Assembly: GCA_038329845.1 (NCBI GenBank)
Contig: JBBQNJ010000037.1
Span: forward strand, 1 to 44,526
DNA from: JBBQNJ01 sp038329845
Lineage (GTDB): Bacteria > Planctomycetota > Phycisphaerae > Tepidisphaerales > Tepidisphaeraceae
DNA: 44,526 nt
Reading direction: 5' to 3'
How positions within the stretch are numbered: position 1 is the first letter of the stretch; every line of letters starts with the position of its first letter. This document shows, one piece after another, positions 18,304 to 26,836 of this stretch. The notes below the pieces were generated by a model. The model was not told the origin of the DNA, searched no databases, and saw only the letters and a list, made by a program, of their open reading frames with translations. The translations under genes and the position numbers were made by a program.

Positions 18304-19524
18304 ATGAGCATGGAGAAGCGGGTCTCGACACGATCGACCCGGGCCTTTTGGGCGATTGCAGCAATCCTTATGCTCGGAGTTCTGGCCTCTTGGGGAGCTT
18401 CACCGATGTCGGGCATTGTCCAGACGGTCGTCTACCGCGCCGGAGAAAAAGAGTATCACACCTTCCGCATCCCGGCGGTCGTCGTGGCGAAAAACGGGGA
18501 GATTCTCGCTTTCGCCGAGGCCCGGCGAAACAGCGACCGCGATTCTGGGGATATCGACCTGGTCCTTAAGCGAAGCGCCGATGCCGGGGCGACCTGGTCG
18601 GCTCTGCAGATCGTCGGCGACTTGGACGCCAACACCTACGGAAACCCCACCCCCATCGTCACTCGCGACGGCGTGATCCATCTGCTGACCACTTCCAACG
18701 ACGGGCGCGATATGAAGCGCGCCATCCGCGACGGCAAGAGCCACGATATCCGACGGGTTCATTACCAAAGGAGCGACGACAACGGCAAGACCTGGTCGGT
18801 GCCGCGAGAGATCACCGCCGAGGCGACCGGGCGCGGCGCCGACTGGCGCTGGTACGCCACCGGCCCGGGCCATGGCATCCAGCTCCTGCGGGGGAAATAC
18901 GCCGGACGATTGATCGCGCCGTGCAATCACTCGAACAATACGAAAGAGGCCGCGGATCAGCAGGAATCGACCAATGCCGCCCACGTGCTATACAGCGACG
19001 ACGACGGCAAGACCTGGAATGTCGGCGGGATACTTTCCAGCAGCGGGACGACGATTCGGCCGTGGGAAAGCACCGCCGTCGAGTTGATCGATGGACGGCT
19101 GCACCTCAATGCCCGCAATCAGCCCGTCGGCGCTTATCCGCGGGTTTGCGCCCACAGTGACGATGGAGGCGAGTCCTTCGGTCCGGTCGCGCATGCCGCC
19201 GAGTTGATCGAGCCGAACTTGGGGGTGCAAGGCGCGCTATTGCGCGTCGCCGCGACCGATGCCGGCGATTCGATCGATCGCATCGTGTTCTCCAATCCCG
19301 CGTCCTTGGATGCCCGCCGGCGCATGACCGTTCGCAGCAGCTTCGATGAGACGAAAACCTGGAATGCCGGACGGGTCGTCTGGCCGGGACCCGCCGGATA
19401 TTCCGACATGGCCAAACTGCCCGATGGCACCATCGGCCTGCTCTACGAGAACGGCGACACCCGCTATAGCGAACGGATTACGTTCGCACGCCTGCCGCTG
19501 GATTGGTTGGATGTCGTCGAGTAG
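18304..19524 (+). CDS. Exported sialidase (GH33-like exo-alpha-sialidase)
   Basis: Releases terminal sialic acids from glycans or, in this family, sometimes related sugars. The protein has 406 residues. An N-terminal signal or anchor helix (FWAIAAILMLGVLASWGAS) marks export. The FRIP arginine motif is at 54-57, followed by an ARRNSDRDSGDIDLVLKRS region, and four Asp boxes SADAGATW, SDDNGKTW, SDDDGKTW and SDDGGESF outline the six-bladed propeller. GYSDMAKLPDGTIGLLYENG near the C-terminus holds the likely Tyr/Glu pair. Starts at 18304 or 18310 are both possible. Only 63 bases separate it from the duplicated transposase tail, so its promoter must lie inside or beyond that repeat. Confidence 0.9.
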   Translation: MSMEKRVSTRSTRAFWAIAAILMLGVLASWGASPMSGIVQTVVYRAGEKEYHTFRIPAVVVAKNGEILAFAEARRNSDRDSGDIDLVLKRSADAGATWSALQIVGDLDANTYGNPTPIVTRDGVIHLLTTSNDGRDMKRAIRDGKSHDIRRVHYQRSDDNGKTWSVPREITAEATGRGADWRWYATGPGHGIQLLRGKYAGRLIAPCNHSNNTKEAADQQESTNAAHVLYSDDDGKTWNVGGILSSSGTTIRPWESTAVELIDGRLHLNARNQPVGAYPRVCAHSDDGGESFGPVAHAAELIEPNLGVQGALLRVAATDAGDSIDRIVFSNPASLDARRRMTVRSSFDETKTWNAGRVVWPGPAGYSDMAKLPDGTIGLLYENGDTRYSERITFARLPLDWLDVVE

Positions 19525-19588
19525 CGGCCGTCGCCGGAGAGCGCGAACATTGCTGTAACAGGGGTCGGGCCGAGAAGGAAAATCAGGC

Positions 19589-19694
19589 TATACCGCTCGC
19601 GGGCCATATTGAGACAATCCGCTTGGGGAAAACCGGAATATTCCGCAGGTTCCGAGCCGTTGCGGATATCTCACTGAAGGTCGCGAGCGGTATA
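19589..19694. repeat. 106-bp long imperfect palindrome between convergent genes
   Basis: Perfect 13-base outer arms TATACCGCTCGCG (19589-19601) and CGCGAGCGGTATA (19682-19694). Further paired blocks lie inside: GAGACAATCCGC against GCGGATATCTC, then GGAAAACC against GGTTCC, around the central GGAATATTCC. The whole can fold into one long cruciform or RNA stem. It sits in the gap between the sialidase and the membrane gene on the other strand. It may be a small MITE or a bidirectional terminator. Confidence 0.8.
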
Positions 19695-19728
19695 AAACGG
19701 TTCGGGCGCCTCTCCGCCGAGCGGTGCC

Positions 19729-21057
19729 TTAAGTGACGTGCGATCCATCGAGGGCGCAGGCGCGCACGCGGTGGTCGGCGATCCAGCGATACACCCGCCG
19801 GCCGATCGTCGCGGCGCCCGGCAGATGCGCCAGCGGGACCAGCGGCCACATCACCGGCAGGGCACGGGCGAATCGGCGGTAGGCGTCGAAGCCTGCACGG
19901 ATTCGGCCCGCCGGGTCGATCGCGTGCATGTCGCGCAGACAGGCTTCGCGGTCCAGCGCGGGGAATCGGGCGCTGATCGCAGTCCAATCATTCGCGGCGT
20001 CGCGGTAATCGAACTTGCCCAACCAATCGAGCGATTGCAGCATGCGCACGCTCGCCTGACAAAGCCCGCACTGGCCATCGTAGAAAACGACATGACGCCC
20101 GGGGGCCAGGCGACGCAGCGTCCTGGCAATGGCGGCACCCAGGCGATCCCAGGGAACGAAGAAAAGGTAGCAGACGATGAACTGGGTGAACCAGACCGAT
20201 AGCATTATGCCGATGCCGATCTGGATAAGGAACATCGCCGGTGCCAGCACGGTGCGGGCGATGCGGCTGATTAGCACCAGGGGAAACGCCAACTCGATGA
20301 GGATCGTTCCCGCGGCCAGCATCATGCACAACGCGGGGTGATCGGCGATCCACAGCCCCAACCGGGTCATCGGATGATAGATGTAGTGATGCTGGATCAG
20401 CAGGTTCGAGAAGTTGTCGGAAAAGACCCAATCCATCCCGGATTTGGCAAGTTTCGACACCCCGGCGCCGAAAAAGACGCATGAAAGAACCAGCCACACC
20501 GCGCGGATCGGCCAAGTGTATTCAGCGCTGATCACGGGGCGCTGGATCGGCCCGCGCCCCGGCCAGGCAACACCCCCGCCGCCGCCGCCCCGCCGCCGGG
20601 CTACGCGGATCAACCGGTCGATCGACCAGGCGTCGCCGCAGCGCGACAGCGCCAGAATGCCCATCGTCCAGACCAGCGCCGCGTCCCCGTGGCCGGTCTT
20701 GCCGAAGTTGTGGCCCAACCCCAGAAGATAGATCCCCGCGATGAAGGCGGCCGCAGTGGCGCCGCGGGTCAGCAGGCCGATGCAGGACATGACCAGCGCG
20801 ATGCGAAAGAGTATTTGCATCGCGTCGAGAGTATTTTCGGGCAATACGCCAAGATGCAAAACTTGAAACAGCCAGACGGGCTTCCACAAACTCGCCGGGG
20901 CGCCGGCGGCCCAGGAAAAATCGACCGAGAAATAGAACGCCGCCAGCCAGCCGAAAAAAATCAACCGGCAAAATCCGAGGTTGACCGGCCTGGCGGGCGC
21001 GCACCACACCCGACGCCACAGACTTGCGGATTCATCGCCAACCGACGTCGCATCCAT
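19729..21057 (-). CDS. Membrane protein: HTTM-like domain plus DCC (DUF393) thiol-disulfide domain
   Basis: A 442-residue protein. About eight hydrophobic helices fill residues 20-310 (starting RPVNLGFCRLIFFGWLAAFYF), in the style of HTTM/vitamin-K carboxylase-like membrane proteins. The cytoplasmic C-terminal part begins HVVFYDGQCGLCQASV with C330-x2-C333, the signature of the DCC (DUF393) thioredoxin-like family. A Gly-rich loop (RRRGGGGGGVA) lies mid-protein. A redox role on a membrane substrate is likely but unproven. The ATG at 21057 has GGAGG nine bases upstream, inside the end of the preceding gene, so the two form an operon. Confidence 0.8.
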   Translation of the reverse strand: MDATSVGDESASLWRRVWCAPARPVNLGFCRLIFFGWLAAFYFSVDFSWAAGAPASLWKPVWLFQVLHLGVLPENTLDAMQILFRIALVMSCIGLLTRGATAAAFIAGIYLLGLGHNFGKTGHGDAALVWTMGILALSRCGDAWSIDRLIRVARRRGGGGGGVAWPGRGPIQRPVISAEYTWPIRAVWLVLSCVFFGAGVSKLAKSGMDWVFSDNFSNLLIQHHYIYHPMTRLGLWIADHPALCMMLAAGTILIELAFPLVLISRIARTVLAPAMFLIQIGIGIMLSVWFTQFIVCYLFFVPWDRLGAAIARTLRRLAPGRHVVFYDGQCGLCQASVRMLQSLDWLGKFDYRDAANDWTAISARFPALDREACLRDMHAIDPAGRIRAGFDAYRRFARALPVMWPLVPLAHLPGAATIGRRVYRWIADHRVRACALDGSHVT

Positions 21058-21061
21058 ACGA

Positions 21062-21685
21062 TCAGTCCTCCGATTGAGGAAATTCAGCGAGTAAGTCGCG
21101 TCGATCGGCGGCGCGCCCCGGATCGGCCCGCGACGAAAGCGTCCATTCCAGTCGATACACCCGCATCGCCGCGACCTTCGGTGAGCTTCGCCCCGCGGTG
21201 GTTCGCATCGACTCGTAGCGTCGCAGGCAGTCACCCAGCACCTTGCGAAGCCGAGCATCGTCCGGCCGGCGCGAGAGTTTGTTCAGCGTATACCGCATCG
21301 CGGTTTCGCCCATGGGAAGCATCGACCCGTGCAGTTCAAATTCGCTTCCATCGTCGGCCCGCACGCCGACCATCCGGATCACCTGGTAGGTGGACCCGGT
21401 GAGATAGGAATACATCGGATACGGCGAAAATGGCCAGTGTTCCGAGCCGACGCGAACATACCATGGGAAGTCGGCGGCCCGGTTGCTCTCCAGCCCCGCC
21501 GCCCGACGCCGGTTGAATCGAGCGATCGATGCATTGAACGAGATGTCCACCAGGTGCCCGACCCCGATGATCGCGATCAGCGCCGAGGCGATCCAACGTC
21601 GCCGGCGCGACATCAGCGCGTGGTGTGGCCCCGCGGTTGGCGCGGGCCGGTTGGCGGAGTTGATGCCGTCGGAGGGTTGCGGCAT
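21062..21685 (-). CDS. Membrane-anchored hypothetical protein, partner of the HTTM-DCC gene
   Basis: A 207-residue protein. One transmembrane helix near residues 31-52 (WIASALIAIIGVGHLVDI) is followed by a soluble part containing FPWYVRVGSEHWPFSPYPMY and a charged helical end (LLAEFPQSED). It stops four bases before the HTTM-DCC start and shares its transcript. The same kind of small partner often accompanies HTTM proteins, and the two probably act together at the membrane. An alternative start at 21613 (MSRRRRW) would put the helix right at the N-terminus and is equally possible. Function unknown. Confidence 0.65.
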   Translation of the reverse strand: MPQPSDGINSANRPAPTAGPHHALMSRRRRWIASALIAIIGVGHLVDISFNASIARFNRRRAAGLESNRAADFPWYVRVGSEHWPFSPYPMYSYLTGSTYQVIRMVGVRADDGSEFELHGSMLPMGETAMRYTLNKLSRRPDDARLRKVLGDCLRRYESMRTTAGRSSPKVAAMRVYRLEWTLSSRADPGRAADRRDLLAEFPQSED

Positions 21686-21778
21686 GATGCACTAAACCAG
21701 ACGCAAAAACGTGCGGCGTGTCAAGCAGAGTCCGCCGCGAGCGATTCAACCCAGACCCTCCGCCAACCCCGAATCCCT

Positions 21779-24316
21779 ATGGCCGACAACTCCGCCCAGA
21801 CGCCCGAGCCTATTGATCCCCGAGAGCCTGAGCCTTCCGTGGCCGGCGACGGTTCCAACCTTGATCCGGCGGCCGCCGTCGAGGTCGACAAGCTCGAGCT
21901 GATTCTTCCCGATGAGTCCGATCATCCGCGCGATCAACTGCTCTGGGGCCTGGTGATCCTAATTCTCCTTGCGGCGGTCTACGTTCCGGCGATCCGGGCC
22001 ACCGCGTTTCTCTGGGACGATGACCGCCATGTGACCGCCAATCCAACGCTGCGGTCGATCGACGGGCTGCGGGACATCTGGACAAAGATCGGCGCCACCC
22101 CCCAGTACTATCCGCTCACCCATACGACCTACTGGCTGGAATATCGGTTCGCCCCCGCGTCCCCCGGCGGCGGGCCGGATCCGATGGTGTTTCACATCAC
22201 CAATGTCGCGCTGCATGGGATTTCAGCGATTCTCCTCTGGTTCATCCTTCGCCGTCTGCGTGTCGCCGGAGCCTGGCTGATCGCCATGATCTGGGCGATC
22301 CATCCCATCCAGGCCGAATCGGTCGCGTGGATCAGCGAGCGAAAAAACGTGCTGTCGGCGGCGTTTTTCCTCGGATCGATGCTGGCGTATCTGCATACGT
22401 TTGCGCTGCATGAGGATGAACCGCGAAAAAGCCGCTGGGGGCTCTATGCCCTGTCCCTGTTGCTGTTCGCGGGGGCGCTGTTGAGCAAGACCGTCACCTG
22501 CTCGCTGCCAGCGGCGCTGGTGCTGATCCTGTGGTGGAAGCATCGGCTATCCGGGCGTCAATGGCTGCTGCTGGCGCCGATGTTCATCGCGGGGGCGGGG
22601 ATGGCGGGGCTGACGGCGTGGATGGAGCGCGCCCTGGTCGGGGCCGTCGGGCCGGAATGGAACCTCAATTTCATCCAGCGGCTGCTGCTGGCCGGACGGG
22701 CATTGTGGTTCTATGTCGTCAAGCTGGTCGCCCCAACGAACCTGGTCTTCAACTACCCGCGCTGGAACCTCGATCCGACCCAGCCGTGGCAGTGGATCTA
22801 CATCGCCGGCGCCGTCGCGGCGATCGCGCTGCTGTGGATCTGGCGCCGAAGTCTGGGGCGCGGAGCGCTGGCGGCGGTGCTGATTTATGCCGTCGTGCTT
22901 TTCCCGGCGCTCGGCTTCTTCAACGTCTACCCGATGCGGTATTCCTTCGTCGCCGACCACTTTCAATACCTCGCCGGGATCAGCCTCATCGCGTTGATCG
23001 TGGGTTCGCTGGGTCGCTGGCTCAGCAGGCCGGTCGCCGCGACCGCGACCGTTCCCGCGACCGAATCACGGCCCATGGGTCGAATCTGGGCCGTGGCGAT
23101 CTTCAGCGCCATTGTGCTGGCGGTGCTGGGCGTTTTGACCGTTCGCCAAGCCGCCACGTATGCCAATCCCCAGGCGCTGTGGCGGGCCACGCTGGCGAGG
23201 AATCCCGACTCGTGGCTGGCCAGCTACAACCTCGGGGTGACGCTTGCAGCGGAATCCCGCGGGCTTGATCAGGTTGTGAAGAACACCGGCCGGCTGATGC
23301 GCACCGCCGCGATTCAGGGACGGCTTGGCGACCTCGAGGAGATGGACATCTATTCGCAGACCGCGGCCCGCGAGGCCAAGCAGACGCGCGAGGAAGCGGC
23401 GTTGCTGTTCGAGCGGACCGTCGAGCTGCGAAGCGAGCATGAAGGGGCGCTGAACAACTGGGGAACGATGTTGCTCGCCGATCACCCGCAACAGGCGATC
23501 GCGCTGTTCCGGCGGGCCGCGGATATCGATCCGGCCAATTATGAATCGCGCATGAACCTGGGCGAGGCCCTGACCCGTTTTGCCGAAGATCAACTCGATC
23601 AGGCCAGGGAACTCGTGCGGTCGAGCCGAACAGCGACGGGGCCGGCGACAAGCTCGGCAACCGCGCCGGTGCCGCTGGACAAGGCCGCCGCCTCGCGGCA
23701 GGCCCGGGCCTTGTCGGCTGAGGCCCGGGAGAACTTCGAGCTGGCGCAGGATGCGTATCGCCAGGCGATTGGTGTTTACGAGAACCCCGAGCGCTATCGC
23801 CCGCGTCTTGCACATCCACCGGTGGCTTTGCGGGCGCAGATCGCGGCCGCCGAGCTGCTGGGCCTTCGTGGAAAGAAGACCGAGGCACTCAAGGCCATCG
23901 AAGACCTGTTGACGCGCGCGCCGAATCACGCCGAGGCGTTGGCCGCCGCATCGCGTCTGGCCGGACGGTTCGGCCAGGCGCCCCAGGCGATTGAATATGC
24001 CCGACGGGCCATCGCCGCCGATCCGGACTTTGCCCCCGCCCATGTTGAACTGGGGCTGTTGCTGATCGAATCTGACCCCAAGAAAGCGATCGAGGAGCTG
24101 GAAACCGCGGTGAAAATCCGGCCGTTGGATGATGAAACCTGGGCCGATCTGGGCGCGCTGTATGTGCAACAATCGCGCCTGAGTGATGGCTGGAACGCCT
24201 ATTTGAAGGCGATCCAGGTCAACCCGAACAACGAGCGGGCGATCAAGGGATTCAACGCCCTCGAAGCCGTGCGGAAGGTTCCTGGCGATTCCCCCGCGAC
24301 GACGCAGGCAAACTGA
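21779..24316 (+). CDS. TMTC-like membrane glycosyltransferase with TPR repeats
   Basis: An 845-residue protein. After a Pro/Glu-rich tail of about 55 residues come 9-11 membrane helices (about 60-470), with an early Asp cluster FLWDDDRHVTANP and the block HPIQAESVAWISERKNVLSA. These are features of GT-C fold protein O-mannosyltransferase-like (PMT/TMTC) enzymes. The remainder (about 490-845) is TPR repeats, e.g. ALNNWGTMLLADHPQQAIAL and WADLGALYVQQSRLSDGWNA. It may glycosylate exported proteins or simply scaffold them. The ATG at 21779 is the first sensible start. It is divergent from the HTTM pair, 93 bases apart. Confidence 0.8.
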   Translation: MADNSAQTPEPIDPREPEPSVAGDGSNLDPAAAVEVDKLELILPDESDHPRDQLLWGLVILILLAAVYVPAIRATAFLWDDDRHVTANPTLRSIDGLRDIWTKIGATPQYYPLTHTTYWLEYRFAPASPGGGPDPMVFHITNVALHGISAILLWFILRRLRVAGAWLIAMIWAIHPIQAESVAWISERKNVLSAAFFLGSMLAYLHTFALHEDEPRKSRWGLYALSLLLFAGALLSKTVTCSLPAALVLILWWKHRLSGRQWLLLAPMFIAGAGMAGLTAWMERALVGAVGPEWNLNFIQRLLLAGRALWFYVVKLVAPTNLVFNYPRWNLDPTQPWQWIYIAGAVAAIALLWIWRRSLGRGALAAVLIYAVVLFPALGFFNVYPMRYSFVADHFQYLAGISLIALIVGSLGRWLSRPVAATATVPATESRPMGRIWAVAIFSAIVLAVLGVLTVRQAATYANPQALWRATLARNPDSWLASYNLGVTLAAESRGLDQVVKNTGRLMRTAAIQGRLGDLEEMDIYSQTAAREAKQTREEAALLFERTVELRSEHEGALNNWGTMLLADHPQQAIALFRRAADIDPANYESRMNLGEALTRFAEDQLDQARELVRSSRTATGPATSSATAPVPLDKAAASRQARALSAEARENFELAQDAYRQAIGVYENPERYRPRLAHPPVALRAQIAAAELLGLRGKKTEALKAIEDLLTRAPNHAEALAAASRLAGRFGQAPQAIEYARRAIAADPDFAPAHVELGLLLIESDPKKAIEELETAVKIRPLDDETWADLGALYVQQSRLSDGWNAYLKAIQVNPNNERAIKGFNALEAVRKVPGDSPATTQAN

Positions 24317-24466
24317 GGCGATAAATGGGCTGAGGTTAAGGCCCGGAGTTCTCGGGTCGAATCTGAAATCCGAAGTTTGAACTCCGATCGTAGCAATAAC
24401 AACTTCCCGCCCCGCAGGCCGGGGCCTCGCGTTCAATCCAGCGAGATTCTCCGTTACACTGCCCCC

Positions 24467-25765
24467 ATGGGATTAGTCGCCGATCTTCAATCGCGCGGAT
24501 TGCTTCACCAGGTGTCCGACCCGCGCTTCGATGAGAAAATCGACCTGCTCAAGCAGCGCGGTCCGGTCGCGGCCTATGTGGGCTTCGACCCCACCGCCGA
24601 CTCGCTGCATATCGGCAACTTCGTCGGAATCCTCTGCCTGATGCACGCCCAGCGCAATGGTATTCGCCCGATCGGATTGGTCGGAGGCGCCACTGGACTG
24701 ATCGGGGATCCTTCAGGCAAATCCGCCGAGCGCCAGCTCCAGGCCCACCAGACCGTGGCCGACAATGCCGTGGGAATCCAAAAGGTTCTCGAACGCTTTC
24801 TCGATTTTCATCACCCCTCAGCGCCGGCGTCGATCGTCAGCAATCTCGACTGGTTCGGTCCGATGAGCGCCATCGACTTTCTGCGCGATGTCGGCAAGCA
24901 TTTTCGTGTCGGGTCGATGCTCGCCAAAGAATCAGTTCGGGCCCGCATGGAGAACAGCCAAGAAGGGATGAGCTACACCGAGTTCAGCTATCAACTGCTC
25001 CAGGGATATGACTTCTATCGGCTCTACAAGGATCGCCATGTCGTAGTGCAATTGGGGGGAAGCGATCAATGGGGCAACATCACTGCCGGCGCTGACTTGA
25101 TCCGCAAGCTTGAAGGTGAAAGCGGCAATGCCTTCGCCATCACCGCGCCGTTGATCACCACCAGTTCCGGCCAGAAATTCGGCAAATCCGAGGGCAACGC
25201 CGTCTGGCTGTCATCCGAACGAACCCGCGGCTACGACTTCTACCAGTTCTGGCTTCGAACCGAAGATGCCGATGTGGAACGATACCTCAAGTTGTTCACG
25301 TTTCTGCCGCTGGAGGAGATCCAGCGGATTCTCAGCGATCATTCGCAGTCACCGCAGCAACGCATCGCCCAGCGGCGGCTGGCCGACGAAGTGATGCGAA
25401 TGGTGCATGGTCCCGAAGCGTGCGGCGAGGCGCAGCGAGCAAGCCAGGCGATGTTCGCCAGCGCCGGTGAGAAGCGATCCTATGATGACGCGGCGATCGC
25501 GGCGCTGGCTGAGCAGGTGCCGGCGATCACCCTCGAACGGGCCCGGCTGGATGAAGGTTGGCCGCTGATCGACGCCGCGGTGGCGTGCGGACTGGCCAAG
25601 AGCAAGTCCGATGCCCGGCGGTTGATCTCCCAGGGCGGGCTGTATGTCAATGATGTAGCGATGACCGATGTGAACGCCAGCCTGAATGCCTCGCACCTGG
25701 CGACCGGGCGGGCGATCGTGCTTCGCGGCGGAAAGAAGAACCACCGACTGGTCCTGATCGGATGA
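24467..25765 (+). CDS. tyrS: Tyrosyl-tRNA synthetase
   Basis: Charges tRNA-Tyr. The protein has 432 residues, normal for bacterial TyrRS. AYVGFDPTADSLHIGNFVG holds the HIGH-type motif (HIGN, 48-51). GGSDQWGNI and the KMSKS-type motif KFGKS (237-241) follow. The C-terminal S4 RNA-binding domain is present (KSDARRLISQGGLYVNDV). The ATG at 24467 gives the family N-terminus MGLVADLQSRG; the frame is open 30 codons further but unlike the family. The stop region is duplicated in the DNA that follows. Confidence 0.96.
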   Translation: MGLVADLQSRGLLHQVSDPRFDEKIDLLKQRGPVAAYVGFDPTADSLHIGNFVGILCLMHAQRNGIRPIGLVGGATGLIGDPSGKSAERQLQAHQTVADNAVGIQKVLERFLDFHHPSAPASIVSNLDWFGPMSAIDFLRDVGKHFRVGSMLAKESVRARMENSQEGMSYTEFSYQLLQGYDFYRLYKDRHVVVQLGGSDQWGNITAGADLIRKLEGESGNAFAITAPLITTSSGQKFGKSEGNAVWLSSERTRGYDFYQFWLRTEDADVERYLKLFTFLPLEEIQRILSDHSQSPQQRIAQRRLADEVMRMVHGPEACGEAQRASQAMFASAGEKRSYDDAAIAALAEQVPAITLERARLDEGWPLIDAAVACGLAKSKSDARRLISQGGLYVNDVAMTDVNASLNASHLATGRAIVLRGGKKNHRLVLIG

Positions 25766-25845
25766 TGGACTCGTCGCCCCGGCCATGAGGATGTTCGTTA
25801 TAGGATGATGGACTTATCGCCCCGGCCATGAGGATGTTCGTTGCG
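25759..25845. repeat. 43-bp direct repeat at the tyrS stop codon
   Basis: Two copies of a 43-base unit beginning GGATGATGGACT (at about 25760 and 25803) and including CGCCCCGGCCATGAGGATGT. They differ at a few bases. The first copy contains the tyrS stop codon, so the last codon and stop appear to have been copied downstream as a tandem duplication. Confidence 0.88.
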
Positions 25846-25872
25846 GCACACAGGATGCAACGCCAGGCCCCT

Positions 25873-26640
25873 ATGAATCGTGCCCGACCCCACCCCGTGA
25901 AAATGCCCGGAATTCTCAACTTTTTGTTGTCGCGGACGGCCGTCCTGATGCTGCTTGCGCCGTTGCTGGCGGGGGGCGGCGGCGGGTGTGTGCATGCCCG
26001 GGTGCATCCGCCATGTCCGCTGGCGCTCAATGAGCCGGTGCTGGTCTTTCTGGTCGACACCGGGGTTCACTCGGCGCTACTGCTGCCGATGGAGGACGGG
26101 CGCTACGTCGAGTATTCCTACGGCGACTGGGCCTATGCCGTGGAGAATCACGATTCGCTGGCCAATGCGTTCGCGGCGTTAACGATGTCGCTCCAGGCCG
26201 GGCTGGGCAGACGGATGCTGGTGCTGGAACCGGAAAAGTATCCCCCCTCGCCGTGGCTCACCGGAGACCGGATTCAGCGAATCTACGTCGAGCGCGACAG
26301 GGTCGAGGCGCTGATCAAGGATCTCGACGCCCGCTACCGCGCCAGCGCCACGACCCAGCCGACGATCAACGAACTGAACGCCTTCGCCTACGTCCGCGAT
26401 CCATTGCACTACAGCGTCTTGAACAATTGCAACCATCTCACCGGCGCCAGTTTGCGGAAACTGGGATGCGTGGTCGAGGGACCGAATTGGCATTCGAAGT
26501 ATTATCTGGCTTCTGAACGCTCCTCGGGCAGCGCCAAGGCGTGCCCGCCGAACCACGGCGACCGCCAAGCGAATGGGGAGAACCAGAATCTTCCCGCCAG
26601 CCGTCCGCCCATCGTATTTGCACGCCCCAGCGAGCGATGA
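25873..26640 (+). CDS. DUF2459-like lipoprotein
   Basis: A protein of about 255 residues. The N-terminal hydrophobic segment ends in LLAGGGGGC, a likely lipobox, so it is probably a lipoprotein. The body carries the DUF2459-type pattern: LVFLVDTGVHSALLLP in place of the family's 'SHGWHTG', then YVEYSYGDWAYAVEN, and near the C-terminus YSVLNNCNHLTGASLRKLG. These recall papain-fold NlpC/P60-like or LRAT-like proteins (Cys in NNCN, His in GVH), but catalysis is unproven. Starts at 25828, 25873 and 25903 are all in frame; none has a strong ribosome binding site. The last ~35 residues look unstructured. Confidence 0.6.
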   Translation: MNRARPHPVKMPGILNFLLSRTAVLMLLAPLLAGGGGGCVHARVHPPCPLALNEPVLVFLVDTGVHSALLLPMEDGRYVEYSYGDWAYAVENHDSLANAFAALTMSLQAGLGRRMLVLEPEKYPPSPWLTGDRIQRIYVERDRVEALIKDLDARYRASATTQPTINELNAFAYVRDPLHYSVLNNCNHLTGASLRKLGCVVEGPNWHSKYYLASERSSGSAKACPPNHGDRQANGENQNLPASRPPIVFARPSER

Positions 26641-26659
26641 ACGACCGCCGGCGCCGCGC

Positions 26660-26800
26660 GAGGGGGATATTCTAGATATCTCCGCAGCGTGGCCCTTGTG
26701 GGGTGGGCTTCCAGCCTGCCTTCAGCGCTGATGCAGCCGAGAGGCTGCATCACAAAGAAATCTCGGATGTCCCTTTAGGCGCGGGAACGCCAGAAAAGCG
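26660..26800. repeat. REP-like palindromic region before the hybrid kinase
   Basis: A perfect hairpin (GATGCAGCC, loop GAGA, GGCTGCATC, 26730-26751) follows GGGGTGGGCTTCCAGCCTGCC (26700-26720), which itself contains the small palindrome GGCTTCCAGCC. A third short palindrome, GATATTCTAGATATC, lies near 26667. The block has the look of a REP cluster. It occupies most of the gap between the lipoprotein and the kinase genes. Confidence 0.55.
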
Positions 26801-26836
26801 GTGAATTGTCCATTGTCGTCCCACCGGTTCGAGCCT

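Noticed and set aside
24317..24466. Searched this and the other intergenic gaps for tRNA genes.
   Set aside because: No T-arm GTTCGAATC-type sequence with a matching cloverleaf was found by eye. Covariance-model scanning (tRNAscan-SE) would decide.
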